Shown here piece by piece: positions 19,050-27,660 of a stretch of DNA of 64,000 bases (its first letter is position 1; every line of letters starts with the position of its first letter). The DNA comes from Microcoleus sp. bin48.metabat.b7b8b9.023 (GTDB lineage: Bacteria; Cyanobacteriota; Cyanobacteriia; Cyanobacteriales; Microcoleaceae): NCBI RefSeq assembly GCF_013299185.1, contig NZ_JAAFKG010000007.1:62001-126000 (forward strand), given 5' to 3'. The translations under genes were made by a program, and so were the position numbers. The notes beneath the pieces are model-generated. The model saw only the letters and a program-made list of their open reading frames with translations. It was not told the DNA's origin and made no database searches.

Positions 19050-20681
19050 ATGCCTGCAAAAAAACCAAAGCTTCTAATTGCTGCCGCCATCATCGCAGCA
19101 GGTAGCGCCGCGGTGTACCTTTACTTCCACGGTTTGAGCCAACAAGTATCCAACCCCCAAGACAGCGCCAAAGTTGTACCCGACGAAGCAATGATGGCCG
19201 CCTTCATCTCCCCCAATCCCCAAGCACTGTCACAGTTGCAGCAATTCGGCACCCCGGGCGCTCAAAAGTTGGTCGGTGCGGGTTTGAAGGCCTTTCAAGA
19301 ACAAAGCTTGGCAGGCACTCAAATCGACTTTGAGAGAGACTTAAAGCCCTGGCTGGGGGGCGTGATGGTGGCTTTGTTACCCCCAGATGCTACGGCTAAA
19401 ACAGAGCCTCCTAAACTGCTCGTTGTAGTCAGTGTCAAAAATAAAATTAGTGCTTGGAATTTTGCTAATAAATTAAAATCTCAGGAAGGTGCCACAACTC
19501 AAGAAACCGAGTACAAAGGAGTTAAAATTTCTGAAATTGCAGAGCCAACCGGCAAGCGCTACAGTGTGGCTTTGTTGAACGACCAATTAGTGATGGCTCC
19601 TTTGAGAAAGCCTGTGGAATTGGCGATCGATACTTTTAAAGGCTCACCCTCCCTTGCTACCCAGAAGAGTACAAGTAAGTATTTTGCTGAGAATGCTGGG
19701 GTGCCTAATCCGATCGCAACTGTTTACATTGCTGACTATCCTGCCGCGATGCAGCAATTGAAAGCTAATTTTCCAGATGATTTTCAATTGCCTTCGACAG
19801 TGCTTTCACAGTTTAAACAAGTCAAGTCTTTGGTAGCGGGAATAGGGGCCGACAGTTCGGGATTGAGGGTGAAAACTATCGCTCGGTTAGATCCTAAATT
19901 CGGACACCAAAAGCCGCCAGTCGGATCGAAATTGTTGCCCAGATTTCCCGGCGAAACCATTGCTTTAGTAGGCGGTAAGGGACTCGATCGCATTTGGTTG
20001 CAGGCGACGGCTGAAGCAAAAGATAGCCCGGAAGTTGACAGGGGCATTCAGCAAGTGAGGAGTAGTTTTAAGCGGTTGGATTTGGATGCAGATCGTGAGG
20101 TTTTTGGCTGGATGAATGGGGAATTTGCGATCGGGGCGATCGGTTCGGATCAAGGTATTTTGTCTCAGTTGGGGATGGGGGCGGCGATGATTTTTGAAAC
20201 GAGCGATCGCCCCGCAGCCGAAGCAACCCTCAAAAAACTCGATGCGATCGCCAAAAGCAATCCTACAGTCAGCGTCGCCCCCAGACAAGTTCAGGGAAAA
20301 GAGGTTACAGAGTGGCAAATACCGCAGCAAGGCACTTTATTCGGGCACGGTTGGCTGAATGAAAATTCTGTATTTGTCGCTTTCGGCGGCCCTTTAGTTG
20401 ATGTCATCACCACAGCGCCACCGCAACCGTTAAGCAGCAGTCCGAGTTTTCAGGCGATCGCCACTGCTGTACCGCAGGCCAACCAAGGTTACTTTTATAT
20501 AGATATGGAAAAAACCATGTCATGGGCTAACCGTTATTTGCTCGCTGTACAGCCCAATTTAGTTTCGCCGCCCGTCGCTGAATTACTCAATTCTCTCCGA
20601 GGAGTCAGCGTAGCTACAACTTCGACAGAACCGACAACTGCTCAGCTCGATCTGCTTTTTGCCTTCAAATCTAGCAATTAG
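19050..20681 (+). CDS. DUF3352 domain protein, membrane anchored
   Basis: A 543-residue protein with a single N-terminal hydrophobic segment (about 8-26, LLIAAAIIAAGSAAVYLYF) and a long extracytoplasmic part. The body matches the cyanobacterial DUF3352 family: VPDEAMMAAFISPNP near 45, DFERDLKPWLGG near 95, repeated GIGADSSGLRVKT-like segments, and a C-terminal PQANQGYFYIDMEKT. Its function is not known; it is conserved among cyanobacteria and probably faces the periplasm or lumen. It is divergent from the TIGR01777 gene with a 125-base gap. A ribosome binding site GGACGCGAGG lies 11 bases before the ATG. Confidence 0.85.
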   Translation: MPAKKPKLLIAAAIIAAGSAAVYLYFHGLSQQVSNPQDSAKVVPDEAMMAAFISPNPQALSQLQQFGTPGAQKLVGAGLKAFQEQSLAGTQIDFERDLKPWLGGVMVALLPPDATAKTEPPKLLVVVSVKNKISAWNFANKLKSQEGATTQETEYKGVKISEIAEPTGKRYSVALLNDQLVMAPLRKPVELAIDTFKGSPSLATQKSTSKYFAENAGVPNPIATVYIADYPAAMQQLKANFPDDFQLPSTVLSQFKQVKSLVAGIGADSSGLRVKTIARLDPKFGHQKPPVGSKLLPRFPGETIALVGGKGLDRIWLQATAEAKDSPEVDRGIQQVRSSFKRLDLDADREVFGWMNGEFAIGAIGSDQGILSQLGMGAAMIFETSDRPAAEATLKKLDAIAKSNPTVSVAPRQVQGKEVTEWQIPQQGTLFGHGWLNENSVFVAFGGPLVDVITTAPPQPLSSSPSFQAIATAVPQANQGYFYIDMEKTMSWANRYLLAVQPNLVSPPVAELLNSLRGVSVATTSTEPTTAQLDLLFAFKSSN

Positions 20682-21127
20682 GCGATCGGGAATTGGGAAC
20701 CGGGAATTGGGAATTTTTCTATCCGTTAAATCCCATACATTGCTCCTTGCTCAATATCTTCCGGATGAATGATGACTAATAACTGATATCATGTGCCGTC
20801 GATTATAATAACAATGAAAGTTCGTAGTGCGGACTTCAGTCCGCTCTTAAGTGGCGGACTGGGCGTTGTTGATTTACGGTATGAACGACTCAATGTGAAA
20901 AAATAAAACAAGCCAGCCAGTCAATCTTCTAAATTTTCAAGTTATCCATTTTCATACCCCGATTAAGCAACACCGCGGACTGAAGTCCGCACTACAAACG
21001 AATCTGATTGCGATCAATCGATCGCATACCATATGATGACTAATGACCGATCAAAAAAAAGTTGCTGCCTCTCCAGGGAGGGCAGCTACTCAAATAAAGC
21101 ATTTTAATGTCTCTCAAAACTTCTGGA
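20682..21127. repeat. Intergenic region with a pair of inverted GGACT..AGTCC repeats
   Basis: 446 bases. GTTCGTAGTGCGGACTTCAG at 20820 and its inverse CTGAAGTCCGCACTACAAAC near 20979-20998 bracket about 130 bases of A/T-rich DNA, so the segment could be a composite element or form a long stem. GGGAATTGGGAA-type repeats lie just after the DUF3352 stop (20687-20715). No gene seen. Confidence 0.7.
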
Positions 21128-21325
21128 TTAACCTTCAGACATTCCCGACTTATTCGGCAATTGTAAGTCATCAGGATCTACATAATGACAAACTGCTTTG
21201 TCCATGCAAATCAACGCCCAGCCGGATTTATCGATGCTCATCAATTTGTAAGAAGCAGGCTGAATAAAGAAACCTTTGTGGTTGCGGGTTGCTGGTTTGA
21301 TGTTAACGTGGCTGTCAGTGCTCAT
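21128..21325 (-). CDS. Small conserved-looking protein of 65 residues
   Basis: The ATG at 21325 is chosen because AGGAG lies 8-12 bases upstream on the minus strand; an upstream in-frame start adds 11 residues with no ribosome binding site. The product is soluble, mixed charge, with SGWALICMDKAVCHYVDPDDL near the middle and no recognised domain. Base use fits its neighbours. I do not recognise the family. It may be a small cyanobacterial regulator, but nothing in the context shows a role. Confidence 0.6.
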   Translation of the reverse strand: MSTDSHVNIKPATRNHKGFFIQPASYKLMSIDKSGWALICMDKAVCHYVDPDDLQLPNKSGMSEG

Positions 21326-21522
21326 GTTCTTACAACTCCTAGTATTTATGTTAGTCAAGTCTGAAAACCGCTGTGCCGGTTTGTCGATCGTCTAAGTTTT
21401 CAAATACTAGCACTGACTTCCTGAGTTTTCCATAAAGTTATTTATTGATTTATTACGAGATCGTAATAAACCACAAACCCGATTTCCTTGATCCCCACCA
21501 CTAAATCGACTTGTTTGCGGGT

Positions 21523-21939
21523 TTACGGTTCCAGAAGCCACTGTTTCACGCGGGCGAGACTCTTCCAGTCCGGTTTGCGGCTTAATCCTTCTTCAAAATT
21601 TTTTGTAACTTCCTCTAACAACTCTTCGGAAGCCATCAGGAGTTGCTGAGCAACTTCTACGTGGGGGCGCACCCCTTTTTCTTTGAGATCCAGAATCGCG
21701 ACAGCTAGGTTGATGCGAGCTTGGGGGTCGTGAGGGTTCAATTTAACGGCGGTTTTAGCTGCTTTTTGAGCCGATCCGGGTTTATTTTCCAAGAGGTAGA
21801 GCCACGCGAGGCTAGCCCAGGCATTGCCATTTTTGGGAGATTTCTCGCACAATTCTTTGAACACGGGGATCAAATTAGCAGGGGCTTCGCCAGCTTGGTA
21901 GCGATCGAAACCGTCTTTAAACATTTCTTCAGGGGTCAT
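21523..21939 (-). CDS. TPR-repeat protein
   Basis: A 138-residue soluble helical protein. Residues about 20-85 form two tetratricopeptide-like units (NAWASLAWLYLLENKPGSAQKAAKTAVKLNP, split here as NAWASLAWLYLLENKPG and SAQKAAKTAVKLNPHDPQAR). The C-terminal part is helical with conserved-looking KPDWKSLARVKQWL. TPR units bind partner proteins; the partner is unknown. The ATG follows an in-line leader lacking a strong ribosome binding site. It could belong to a cyanobacterial family of short TPR proteins of unknown role. Confidence 0.75.
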   Translation of the reverse strand: MTPEEMFKDGFDRYQAGEAPANLIPVFKELCEKSPKNGNAWASLAWLYLLENKPGSAQKAAKTAVKLNPHDPQARINLAVAILDLKEKGVRPHVEVAQQLLMASEELLEEVTKNFEEGLSRKPDWKSLARVKQWLLEP

Positions 21940-22060
21940 TCGATTTTGGATTTTGGATTTTAGATTTTAGATTGCTCGAAAGCATGGGTGCGGGACAAAG
22001 GAAACGGATCGGAAGCTGATTGTCGATCGCTCACGATCGCGAAGCAATTAGCTGGAGACC

Positions 22061-22130
22061 AATTACCAGAAAGAATTGGTTGAAAGCCGGAACCCTTCGA
22101 GGAAGGAATTAAGATCGGACTATTCATTAC
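22061..22130 (+). repeat. 70-bp dispersed block, copy 2 of 2
   Basis: Parallel to 5681-5750 (AAAGAATTGGTT, AAAGCC, AATTAA, GACTATTCATT in order) and again followed by a heptamer array, here starting near 22170. The shared arrangement suggests the block and the array spread or expanded together. Confidence 0.6.
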
Positions 22131-22224
22131 TCAATTCCTCGGACTTAAGGGTAGAGGTCGCTCTCAAACTGTCAACCGTCAACTGTCAACGAAGAGGGCG
22201 GGCCCGCACCATCCACCGCCCCTA

Positions 22225-22347
22225 CAACTGTCAACTGTCAACTGTCAACTGTCAACTGTCAACTGTCAACTGTCAACTGTCAACTGTCAACTGTCAACTG
22301 TCAACTGTCAACTGTCAACTGTCAACTGTCAACTGTCAACTGTCAAC
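22225..22347. repeat. Heptamer array (CAACTGT)n, about 17 units
   Basis: A nearly perfect run of 123 bases that ends one base before the stop codon of the HesB/IscA gene, so it forms that gene's entire proximal 3' untranslated region. Two further units lie at about 22170-22190. On the minus strand each unit reads ACAGTTG. Confidence 0.95.
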
Positions 22348-22348
22348 T

Positions 22349-22702
22349 TTAAGCAGAAAAAGAACTGCCGCAACCGCAAGTTTGAGTAGCGTTGGGGTTG
22401 GTAAACTTAAAGCCGCCGCCGATCATCGAATCGCTGAAGTCGAGCACCAAACCGTAGAGATAAAGAATGCTCTTGCGATCGCACACTACCTGAAAACCCT
22501 CGTAGTCGAACACTTCATCGTCAGATTTCACAGTGCTGGGGTCTGCGAAATCCATCACGTAAGACATACCAGAACAGCCACCCTGCCGCACCCCTACGCG
22601 CAAGCAGAGGTCTTTACCTTGTTTTTCTCGAAGAGCTAAAACTTGACGAACAGCAGAGTCCGTCATTTGAATGCCCCGCTGTTGGGAAATCGCTTGAGTC
22701 AT
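22349..22702 (-). CDS. HesB/IscA-type iron-sulfur cluster assembly protein
   Basis: A 117-residue A-type carrier. The three cysteines of the family are visible: Cys43 in VRQGGCSGMSY and the C-terminal pair in QTCGCGSSFSA (about 108 and 110). These bind an Fe-S cluster or iron for transfer to apo-proteins in the cytosol. Length and the SSFSA end are typical of the SufA/ErpA-like proteins of cyanobacteria. The ATG at 22702 follows CAGGAGTTCCAC, a good ribosome binding site. The gene stands alone; no nif or suf genes are adjacent, so a housekeeping role is likely. A heptamer array abuts its stop. Confidence 0.92.
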   Translation of the reverse strand: MTQAISQQRGIQMTDSAVRQVLALREKQGKDLCLRVGVRQGGCSGMSYVMDFADPSTVKSDDEVFDYEGFQVVCDRKSILYLYGLVLDFSDSMIGGGFKFTNPNATQTCGCGSSFSA

Positions 22703-23123
22703 AATTTGTGGAACTCCTGAGACTGTCGAATGTTAAGAGTTTAATCTTATTCCTCCATTGTACAGGGAAGAACGAAGTCATTAAGTCATCAGTCATTAGT
22801 CAGAAGTGCTGTCCCCGCTCGCGAACGTTATCAGTCATTAGTCATCAGTGCGATCGTCCCGGTTCCCGAACATCCCGGTTCCCGAACGTTATCAGTCTGT
22901 CAACTGTCAACTGTCAACTGCCAACTGCCACAGGTCAACTGTCAACTGCCAACTGCCAACTGCCACAGGTCAACTGTCAACTGTCAACTGTCAACTGTCA
23001 ACTGTCAACTGTCAACTGTGTTCCCAAGCTTGATGTCCTCTCCCCCTATAGGGTTTATGATTGAGAAGCAGCGGTTGACCCTTTGTGGCACCGCAACAAT
23101 GCTTCACCCAACGGGCTTACTCT
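22703..23123. repeat. Intergenic region with a mixed heptamer array
   Basis: 421 bases. 22897-23019 is an array of CAACTGT units broken by CAACTGC and by two CACAGGT inserts that themselves repeat at a 42- to 49-base interval, giving a higher-order pattern. Before it, GAACGTTATCAGT occurs three times (near 22822, 22868 and 22880) with GTCCCCGCTCGCGAA, a motif also seen at about 42640. No gene seen. Confidence 0.8.
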
Positions 23124-24764
23124 ATGGCAGCGCTGAATCGCTCTACTCTTCGTCGGCTACAAAACTTACCTCAAATTCCCAGCGTGTGGGAGGGCGACCG
23201 CCGACCGTTATCAAATGCTGACTCGCACATGATGCTAGAGGACGACGACGATCCAGAAGCCGGTGGCGAGTGTATTCTCTGGGTGGACGGCTCTGAAGGC
23301 ATCGTCAGAGCAATGGACATGGTAGGCCCAGATGCCGGCCCAGAGGCGATCGTCCGAGCTCTGCTGCGGGCAATGGAACATCCCCAAAGTCCGGCTCCCG
23401 CAGTCCGCCCCCAAAAAATCGTCGTCAAAAACCGAGAAATTCAATTTTACCTGCGGGGCGTGCTTCAAGATTTAGGCATTTCCATTGACTACGTACCGGA
23501 ATTGCCCTTAATTGATGAAATCTTTCGGGGCATGGAAGAGGTCGCTGTGAATCGGCCTCCCGAATTACCGCCTGAGTACGCCGAAGTGCTAATGGAAAAA
23601 GCAGCTCAAATTTGGCACGATGCTCCGTGGCGGACTTTGAGCGAACATCAAATTATATCTATTGAAATCAATCAGTGGGATGTCGCCAGCCTCTACGTGT
23701 CCGTATTGGGCCAAGGGAGAATGGATTACGGAGTTTTGCTGTACCGTTCTCTAGAATCCTTGAAGCGGTTTCGAGAGCGAGTTGTCAACGATGACTCTTT
23801 TGAAGATTTAGAACAGGCTTTTTTAGGGCAAGACTGTTTGTTTCTCACCTTTGAAAGCGCCGGCGAGCTTGATGAGGATGACGATGACGAAATTGATTTA
23901 GCCGATTTGCCTCCATCGGAAATTGAACCGAATTTTGGCAACCTACATCCTTTAGAAGGATTGCGATCGATTCTTTACGAAGAAGAAGCCCTGACGATGT
24001 TAGTTGCTCTCGAAGCATTCCACCGCTTTTTCCACAACGGCCGCCGGAAATTGGCAGCAGACACATTTCCCGCTCTCAACAGTCGTTACCGCATCCCTGT
24101 TCCGCAGTCTGATGGAGAAATTCAACAGGTATCGGTTAAAGTTTCGACGATGCCTGAGGTGTCTGACGAATTATTACAGATGCTCGGTGATGACGATGAC
24201 GATGACGATGATGAATTTGAAATGCCACGGCTGCGGGACGATTTGGTTCCGCAAAATTCATTCTTGAGTCTGGGTGCCGTACCTTGGGAAACGGTAGATT
24301 TTCTACGCGGAAGTGTCCAGTTTCACGAAGGTGCAGAAGTCGATATTAATACCGCTGGGGATGGTTTGCCTGTAGTGATGATTCAAACTTCCAATCCCAA
24401 GGCTAAAACTATGATTCAAGATTTGAAAGAAGCTGGAGGGGTGAAGGCAATTTGTTTTAATCCGGGCGAAGATCCTTTTCAAGACGAGCAATACGACTTG
24501 GGTATTTTGCAAACAAAAAATGGGGAATTGTATTTGTTTGGCGAGTTTAATGAAAACGACCCGGTGCATCAGGAAGCTCGCAAAAAGTGGGAGCGCCGCT
24601 GTAAATCAACTAACGGTTGGTGCGGTTTGGTGATTGCTAAAGGGTTGATGGGTGCTTCTCGCGGTCAGCCTCAGTTTAAGGATATGGTCGCTTTGTTTGA
24701 GGTGCGCTGGGTTTCTCCTAAAGACTTAGGAATTGGGCCACTTCAGTTGATGCCGATGTTTTAA
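23124..24764 (+). CDS. Conserved cyanobacterial acidic protein (DUF6930-like)
   Basis: A 546-residue soluble protein from the ATG at 23124 (MAALNRSTLRRLQNLPQIPSV); a GTG 13 codons upstream is in frame but adds unlikely sequence. The body has an N-terminal region with a stretch LEDDDDPEAGG, a central part PYAEVLMEKAA-like (EYAEVLMEKAAQIWHDAPWR), and two acid runs (DEDDDDEID near 265 and a run of eight Asp near 360). It resembles cyanobacterial proteins annotated as DUF6930; I know of no function. The Asp runs are coded by GATGAC repeats and may vary in length between strains. The only upstream context is repeats. Confidence 0.75.
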   Translation: MAALNRSTLRRLQNLPQIPSVWEGDRRPLSNADSHMMLEDDDDPEAGGECILWVDGSEGIVRAMDMVGPDAGPEAIVRALLRAMEHPQSPAPAVRPQKIVVKNREIQFYLRGVLQDLGISIDYVPELPLIDEIFRGMEEVAVNRPPELPPEYAEVLMEKAAQIWHDAPWRTLSEHQIISIEINQWDVASLYVSVLGQGRMDYGVLLYRSLESLKRFRERVVNDDSFEDLEQAFLGQDCLFLTFESAGELDEDDDDEIDLADLPPSEIEPNFGNLHPLEGLRSILYEEEALTMLVALEAFHRFFHNGRRKLAADTFPALNSRYRIPVPQSDGEIQQVSVKVSTMPEVSDELLQMLGDDDDDDDDEFEMPRLRDDLVPQNSFLSLGAVPWETVDFLRGSVQFHEGAEVDINTAGDGLPVVMIQTSNPKAKTMIQDLKEAGGVKAICFNPGEDPFQDEQYDLGILQTKNGELYLFGEFNENDPVHQEARKKWERRCKSTNGWCGLVIAKGLMGASRGQPQFKDMVALFEVRWVSPKDLGIGPLQLMPMF

Positions 24765-24921
24765 AGTCAGTTATTAGTTGTTAGTTATTTGTTATTTGTT
24801 ATTTGTTATTTGTTACTCGTGTGATGCTGCTAATAACCAATAACTAACAACCAATGATATTAGTCACCAGTCAACAGTTAGCAGTCATTTTTTTTAATTT
24901 GAATTAGGAAGGAGAACGAAC
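24765..24921. repeat. TTATTTG tandem repeats
   Basis: Tandem GTTATTTGTTA units at about 24775-24815 with an inverse block AATAACCAATAACTAAC after them. The same family is at 42513-42580 and 42705-42745. It separates the DUF6930-like gene from the small ORF at 24922. Confidence 0.75.
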
Positions 24922-25217
24922 GTGTCAAATTCTACTCAAAAGCGAGAAGTGTTAGTCGCCCTTGATGCCGAATTCGCTGAAAAAATAGACCAGTTGACTG
25001 ATAATTGGACGGAGGCGATAGAACAGGCACTCCGTCTCGCATCTTAATTCCGGCTGGTGAGGGAGGATTGCAAGCTGATTCTTTAGCTGTTTGTTAAAAT
25101 GTGTCTGCTTGGCGCCAAACTTATCTGGAACAAGGCCCTTACGGTGAAATTAGTGCGGATTTTTTGGCAAGAATTCAGAGAGGGGTGCAAGTGGCGATCG
25201 GCATTTACGCACTTTAG
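24922..25217 (+). pseudogene. Short antitoxin-like ORF and following coding debris
   Basis: A GTG at 24922 preceded by AGGAAGGAGAAC (strong ribosome binding site) opens a 41-codon ORF, MSNSTQKREVLVALDAEFAE and on to TEAIEQALRLAS, stop at 25045. It reads like the N-terminal half of a small antitoxin or DNA-binding protein and ends abruptly. A second open stretch at about 25104-25217 (SAWRQTYLEQGPYGEISADF, then LARIQRGVQVAIGIYAL) has no start and looks like the tail of another protein. Together they look like decayed accessory genes. An intact 41-residue peptide cannot be excluded. Confidence 0.4.
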
Positions 25218-25279
25218 AATGTTTCGGAAACTCTAAAACTTGTTACAATTTGTAAAAATACTGGATAAGGATAGGTAAA

Positions 25280-26716
25280 ATGCGGGTTGCGATCGCAGGT
25301 GCGGGACTGGCTGGAATGACCACAGCAGTGGATTTAGTGGATGCCGGCCACGAAGTAGAAATTTTTGAGTCCCGCCCTTTTGTCGGCGGCAAAGTCAGCA
25401 GTTGGGTAGATCCCGACGGGAATCACGTTGAAATGGGTTTGCACGTATTCTTCGGCTGCTATTATAACTTATTTGCCTTAATGAAAAAGGTGGGAGCTTT
25501 TGACGATTTGCTCCTCAAAGATCACGTCCACACTTTTATCAATCGAGGCGGCGAAACTGGTTCTTTGGATTTTCGCTTTCCCGTGGGTGCTCCTTTGCAT
25601 GGTTTGAAGGCATTTTTTACGACATCCCAGCTAACGGTACAAGACAAAATTCAAAATGCGATCGCCCTGGGAACTAGCCCCATCGTCCGTGGTTTGATCG
25701 ACTTTGACGGAGCAATGAAAACCATCCGCAATTTGGATAAAATTAGCTTTGCTGACTGGTTCCGCAGTCAAGGCGGCAACCAAAACTCCCTCAAAAGAAT
25801 GTGGAACCCGATCGCCTACGCACTAGGTTTTATCGACACCGAAAATATTTCTGCTCGGTGTATGTTGACAATTTTCCAATTCTTTGCATCCAAAACCGAA
25901 GCCTCTGTCATGCGGATGCTGGCCGGTTCTCCCAACGAATATTTGCACAAACCAATTGTCGAATATTTGGAAAGTAAAGGAACCAAAATTCACACGCGGC
26001 GCAGAGTGCGAGAAATTCAGTTTCAAGAAGGTGCAGAAACTCGTGTCACAGGCTTAGCAGTAGCCAGCGGCGAAACTGAAGAAATTATTACCGCCGATGC
26101 TTATGTTTTTGCCTTAGATGTGCCTGGAATACAAAAAATATTGCCCCCAGCTTGGCGCAAATGGTCGGAATTTGACAACATTTATAAGTTAGATGCGGTA
26201 CCTGTTGCGACAGTACAATTGCGGTTCGACGGTTGGGTAACGGAATTGGAAGATGAAGCCAAGCGCAAACAGTTGAGCCACGCTGTCGGAATTGATAATT
26301 TGCTATATTCAGCAGATGCAGATTTTTCTTGTTTTGCCGATTTGGCGCTGACAAGTCCCAAGGATTATTATAAGGAAGGACAAGGTTCTCTCTTGCAGTT
26401 GGTGTTGACTCCCGGCGATCCATTTATTAAACAAAGCAATGAGGCGATCGCCCAACACGTACTCAAGCAAGTTCAGGATTTATTCCCCTCAGCACGGGAA
26501 TTAAACATGACTTGGTTCAGTGTGGTTAAGTTGGCTCAATCTTTGTACCGGGAAGCACCGGGTATGGATGTTTACCGCCCCGCTCAAAAAACGCCGATCG
26601 GCAATTTCTTTCTAGCAGGAAGTTACACTCAGCAAGACTATATCGACAGCATGGAAGGTGCGACTCTTTCCGGCCATCAAGCGGCGAAGGTAATTCTGGA
26701 AGCTTACAATCATTAG
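25280..26716 (+). CDS. crtQ: Zeta-carotene desaturase, plant type
   Basis: A 478-residue FAD enzyme that introduces double bonds into 9,9'-di-cis-zeta-carotene on the way to lycopene. The FAD-binding motif is at residues 2-30 ([20 protein letters not shown], then [10 protein letters not shown]). Family landmarks are [50 protein letters not shown] and, at the C-terminus, [19 protein letters not shown] with the second dinucleotide contact. Length and motifs match the CrtQ/ZDS of cyanobacteria, membrane associated. A ribosome binding site AAGGATAGG precedes the ATG. The SRPBCC gene downstream is a common neighbour in cyanobacteria. Confidence 0.95.
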   Translation: MRVAIAGAGLAGMTTAVDLVDAGHEVEIFESRPFVGGKVSSWVDPDGNHVEMGLHVFFGCYYNLFALMKKVGAFDDLLLKDHVHTFINRGGETGSLDFRFPVGAPLHGLKAFFTTSQLTVQDKIQNAIALGTSPIVRGLIDFDGAMKTIRNLDKISFADWFRSQGGNQNSLKRMWNPIAYALGFIDTENISARCMLTIFQFFASKTEASVMRMLAGSPNEYLHKPIVEYLESKGTKIHTRRRVREIQFQEGAETRVTGLAVASGETEEIITADAYVFALDVPGIQKILPPAWRKWSEFDNIYKLDAVPVATVQLRFDGWVTELEDEAKRKQLSHAVGIDNLLYSADADFSCFADLALTSPKDYYKEGQGSLLQLVLTPGDPFIKQSNEAIAQHVLKQVQDLFPSARELNMTWFSVVKLAQSLYREAPGMDVYRPAQKTPIGNFFLAGSYTQQDYIDSMEGATLSGHQAAKVILEAYNH

Positions 26717-26991
26717 TCCATTGTTTCTCTGGATTCGATCACCCTGGCACCCCCCTTAATAAGGGGGGGACAAGAGTGTTTTCAAAGTCTCCCTGGATTC
26801 GATCACCCTGGCACCCTCCTTAACAAGGGGGGACAAGAGTGTTATCAAAGTCTGCCTTAATTAAGTGGGGGGATAAGAGTGCTCTCAAAGTCCCCCTTTT
26901 TAAGGGGGATTTAGGGGGATCTAGACTCGACAACAAACGAGAAATCGATAAACAAGAAATCCAAAATTCCAAATCCCAAATCTAAAATCCT
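26717..26991. repeat. C/G-rich dispersed repeat between crtQ and the SRPBCC gene
   Basis: Four copies of a unit with CCCTTAATAAGGGGGG or a variant, then ACAAGAGTGTTTTCAAAGTC, at about 26745-26925. This is the family also found at 10988-11103 and, inside a gene, at about 29378-29410. The halves are complementary and can form strong stems. Confidence 0.85.
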
Positions 26992-27438
26992 ATGACTGAT
27001 TGGTTAGAACACAGCGTACAAGTAGAAGTAGCAATTCCTATCGAATTAGCGTGGGAACTTTGGTCTGACTTAGAGCAAATGCCGCGCTGGATGAAGTGGA
27101 TAGACTCAGTTAACATTCTAGAAGAAGATCCAGAATTATCGCGCTGGAAACTTGCAACGGGGGGGTTAGAATTTAGCTGGCTTTCTCGGATTCTCAAATT
27201 AGTGCCAAATCAGATAATTCAGTGGGAATCGGTAGACGGTTTGCCCAATCGCGGTGCGGTGCGGTTTTACGATCGCAAAAACAGCAGCATTGTCAAACTA
27301 ACGGTGGCTTACGGAATTCCCGGTTGGTTGGCAAAATTGATGGACAATTCATTTGTAGGGCGAGTTGTTGAATCGACTATTCAGGCTGATTTGGAAAGGT
27401 TTAAAGAGTATGCTCTGAATGTTAAAGCTAGATCTTAA
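26992..27438 (+). CDS. SRPBCC (polyketide cyclase/dehydrase-like) protein
   Basis: A 148-residue START-like fold protein. VEVAIPIELAWELWSDLEQMPRWMKWIDSV, split as VEVAIPIELAWELWSDL and PRWMKWIDSV, is the typical N-terminal strand-helix start of Polyketide_cyc2 domains, and the C-terminal long helix is VVESTIQADLERFKEYAL. Such domains bind a hydrophobic ligand in a cavity. The position after crtQ suggests a role with carotenoids or other isoprenoids (inference). No signal peptide. A perfect 23-bp inverted repeat begins 8 bases after the stop. Confidence 0.82.
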   Translation: MTDWLEHSVQVEVAIPIELAWELWSDLEQMPRWMKWIDSVNILEEDPELSRWKLATGGLEFSWLSRILKLVPNQIIQWESVDGLPNRGAVRFYDRKNSSIVKLTVAYGIPGWLAKLMDNSFVGRVVESTIQADLERFKEYALNVKARS

Positions 27439-27445
27439 ATGCTGC

Positions 27446-27493
27446 GGACTGAAGTCCTCACTACAAACCAGTTTGTAGTGAGGACTTCAGTCC
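27446..27493 (+). terminator. 23-bp perfect inverted repeat from the GGACT..AGTCC family
   Basis: Two oppositely oriented copies of the dispersed unit (left arm 27446-27468 starting GGACTGAAGTCC, right arm 27471-27493 ending GGACTTCAGTCC) meet around a CA loop. Eight bases after the SRPBCC stop, it is likely to serve as a transcription stop or 3'-end stabiliser. A second repeat (GGCGGTTGAAACCGCGACTA, near 27530) follows. Confidence 0.65.
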
Positions 27494-27660
27494 TGATAAT
27501 TTTAAATTGTAATGCGAGAGATAAGACTCGGCGGTTGAAACCGCGACTACACAAACGATGTCCGCCTCCGCGGACTAAGAAATAAAGGGGATATTTAAGT
27601 CGGATTTGGTATTGCCTCAGTATCATAGACATATGCTGCTGATTGCCTCCCGGTTCAGTT

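Noticed and set aside
22225..22347. CRISPR or coding interpretation of the heptamer array
   Set aside because: Pure 7-base tandem units; open frames through it (such as 22076-22639) come from a unit without stop codons and oppose the HesB/IscA gene.
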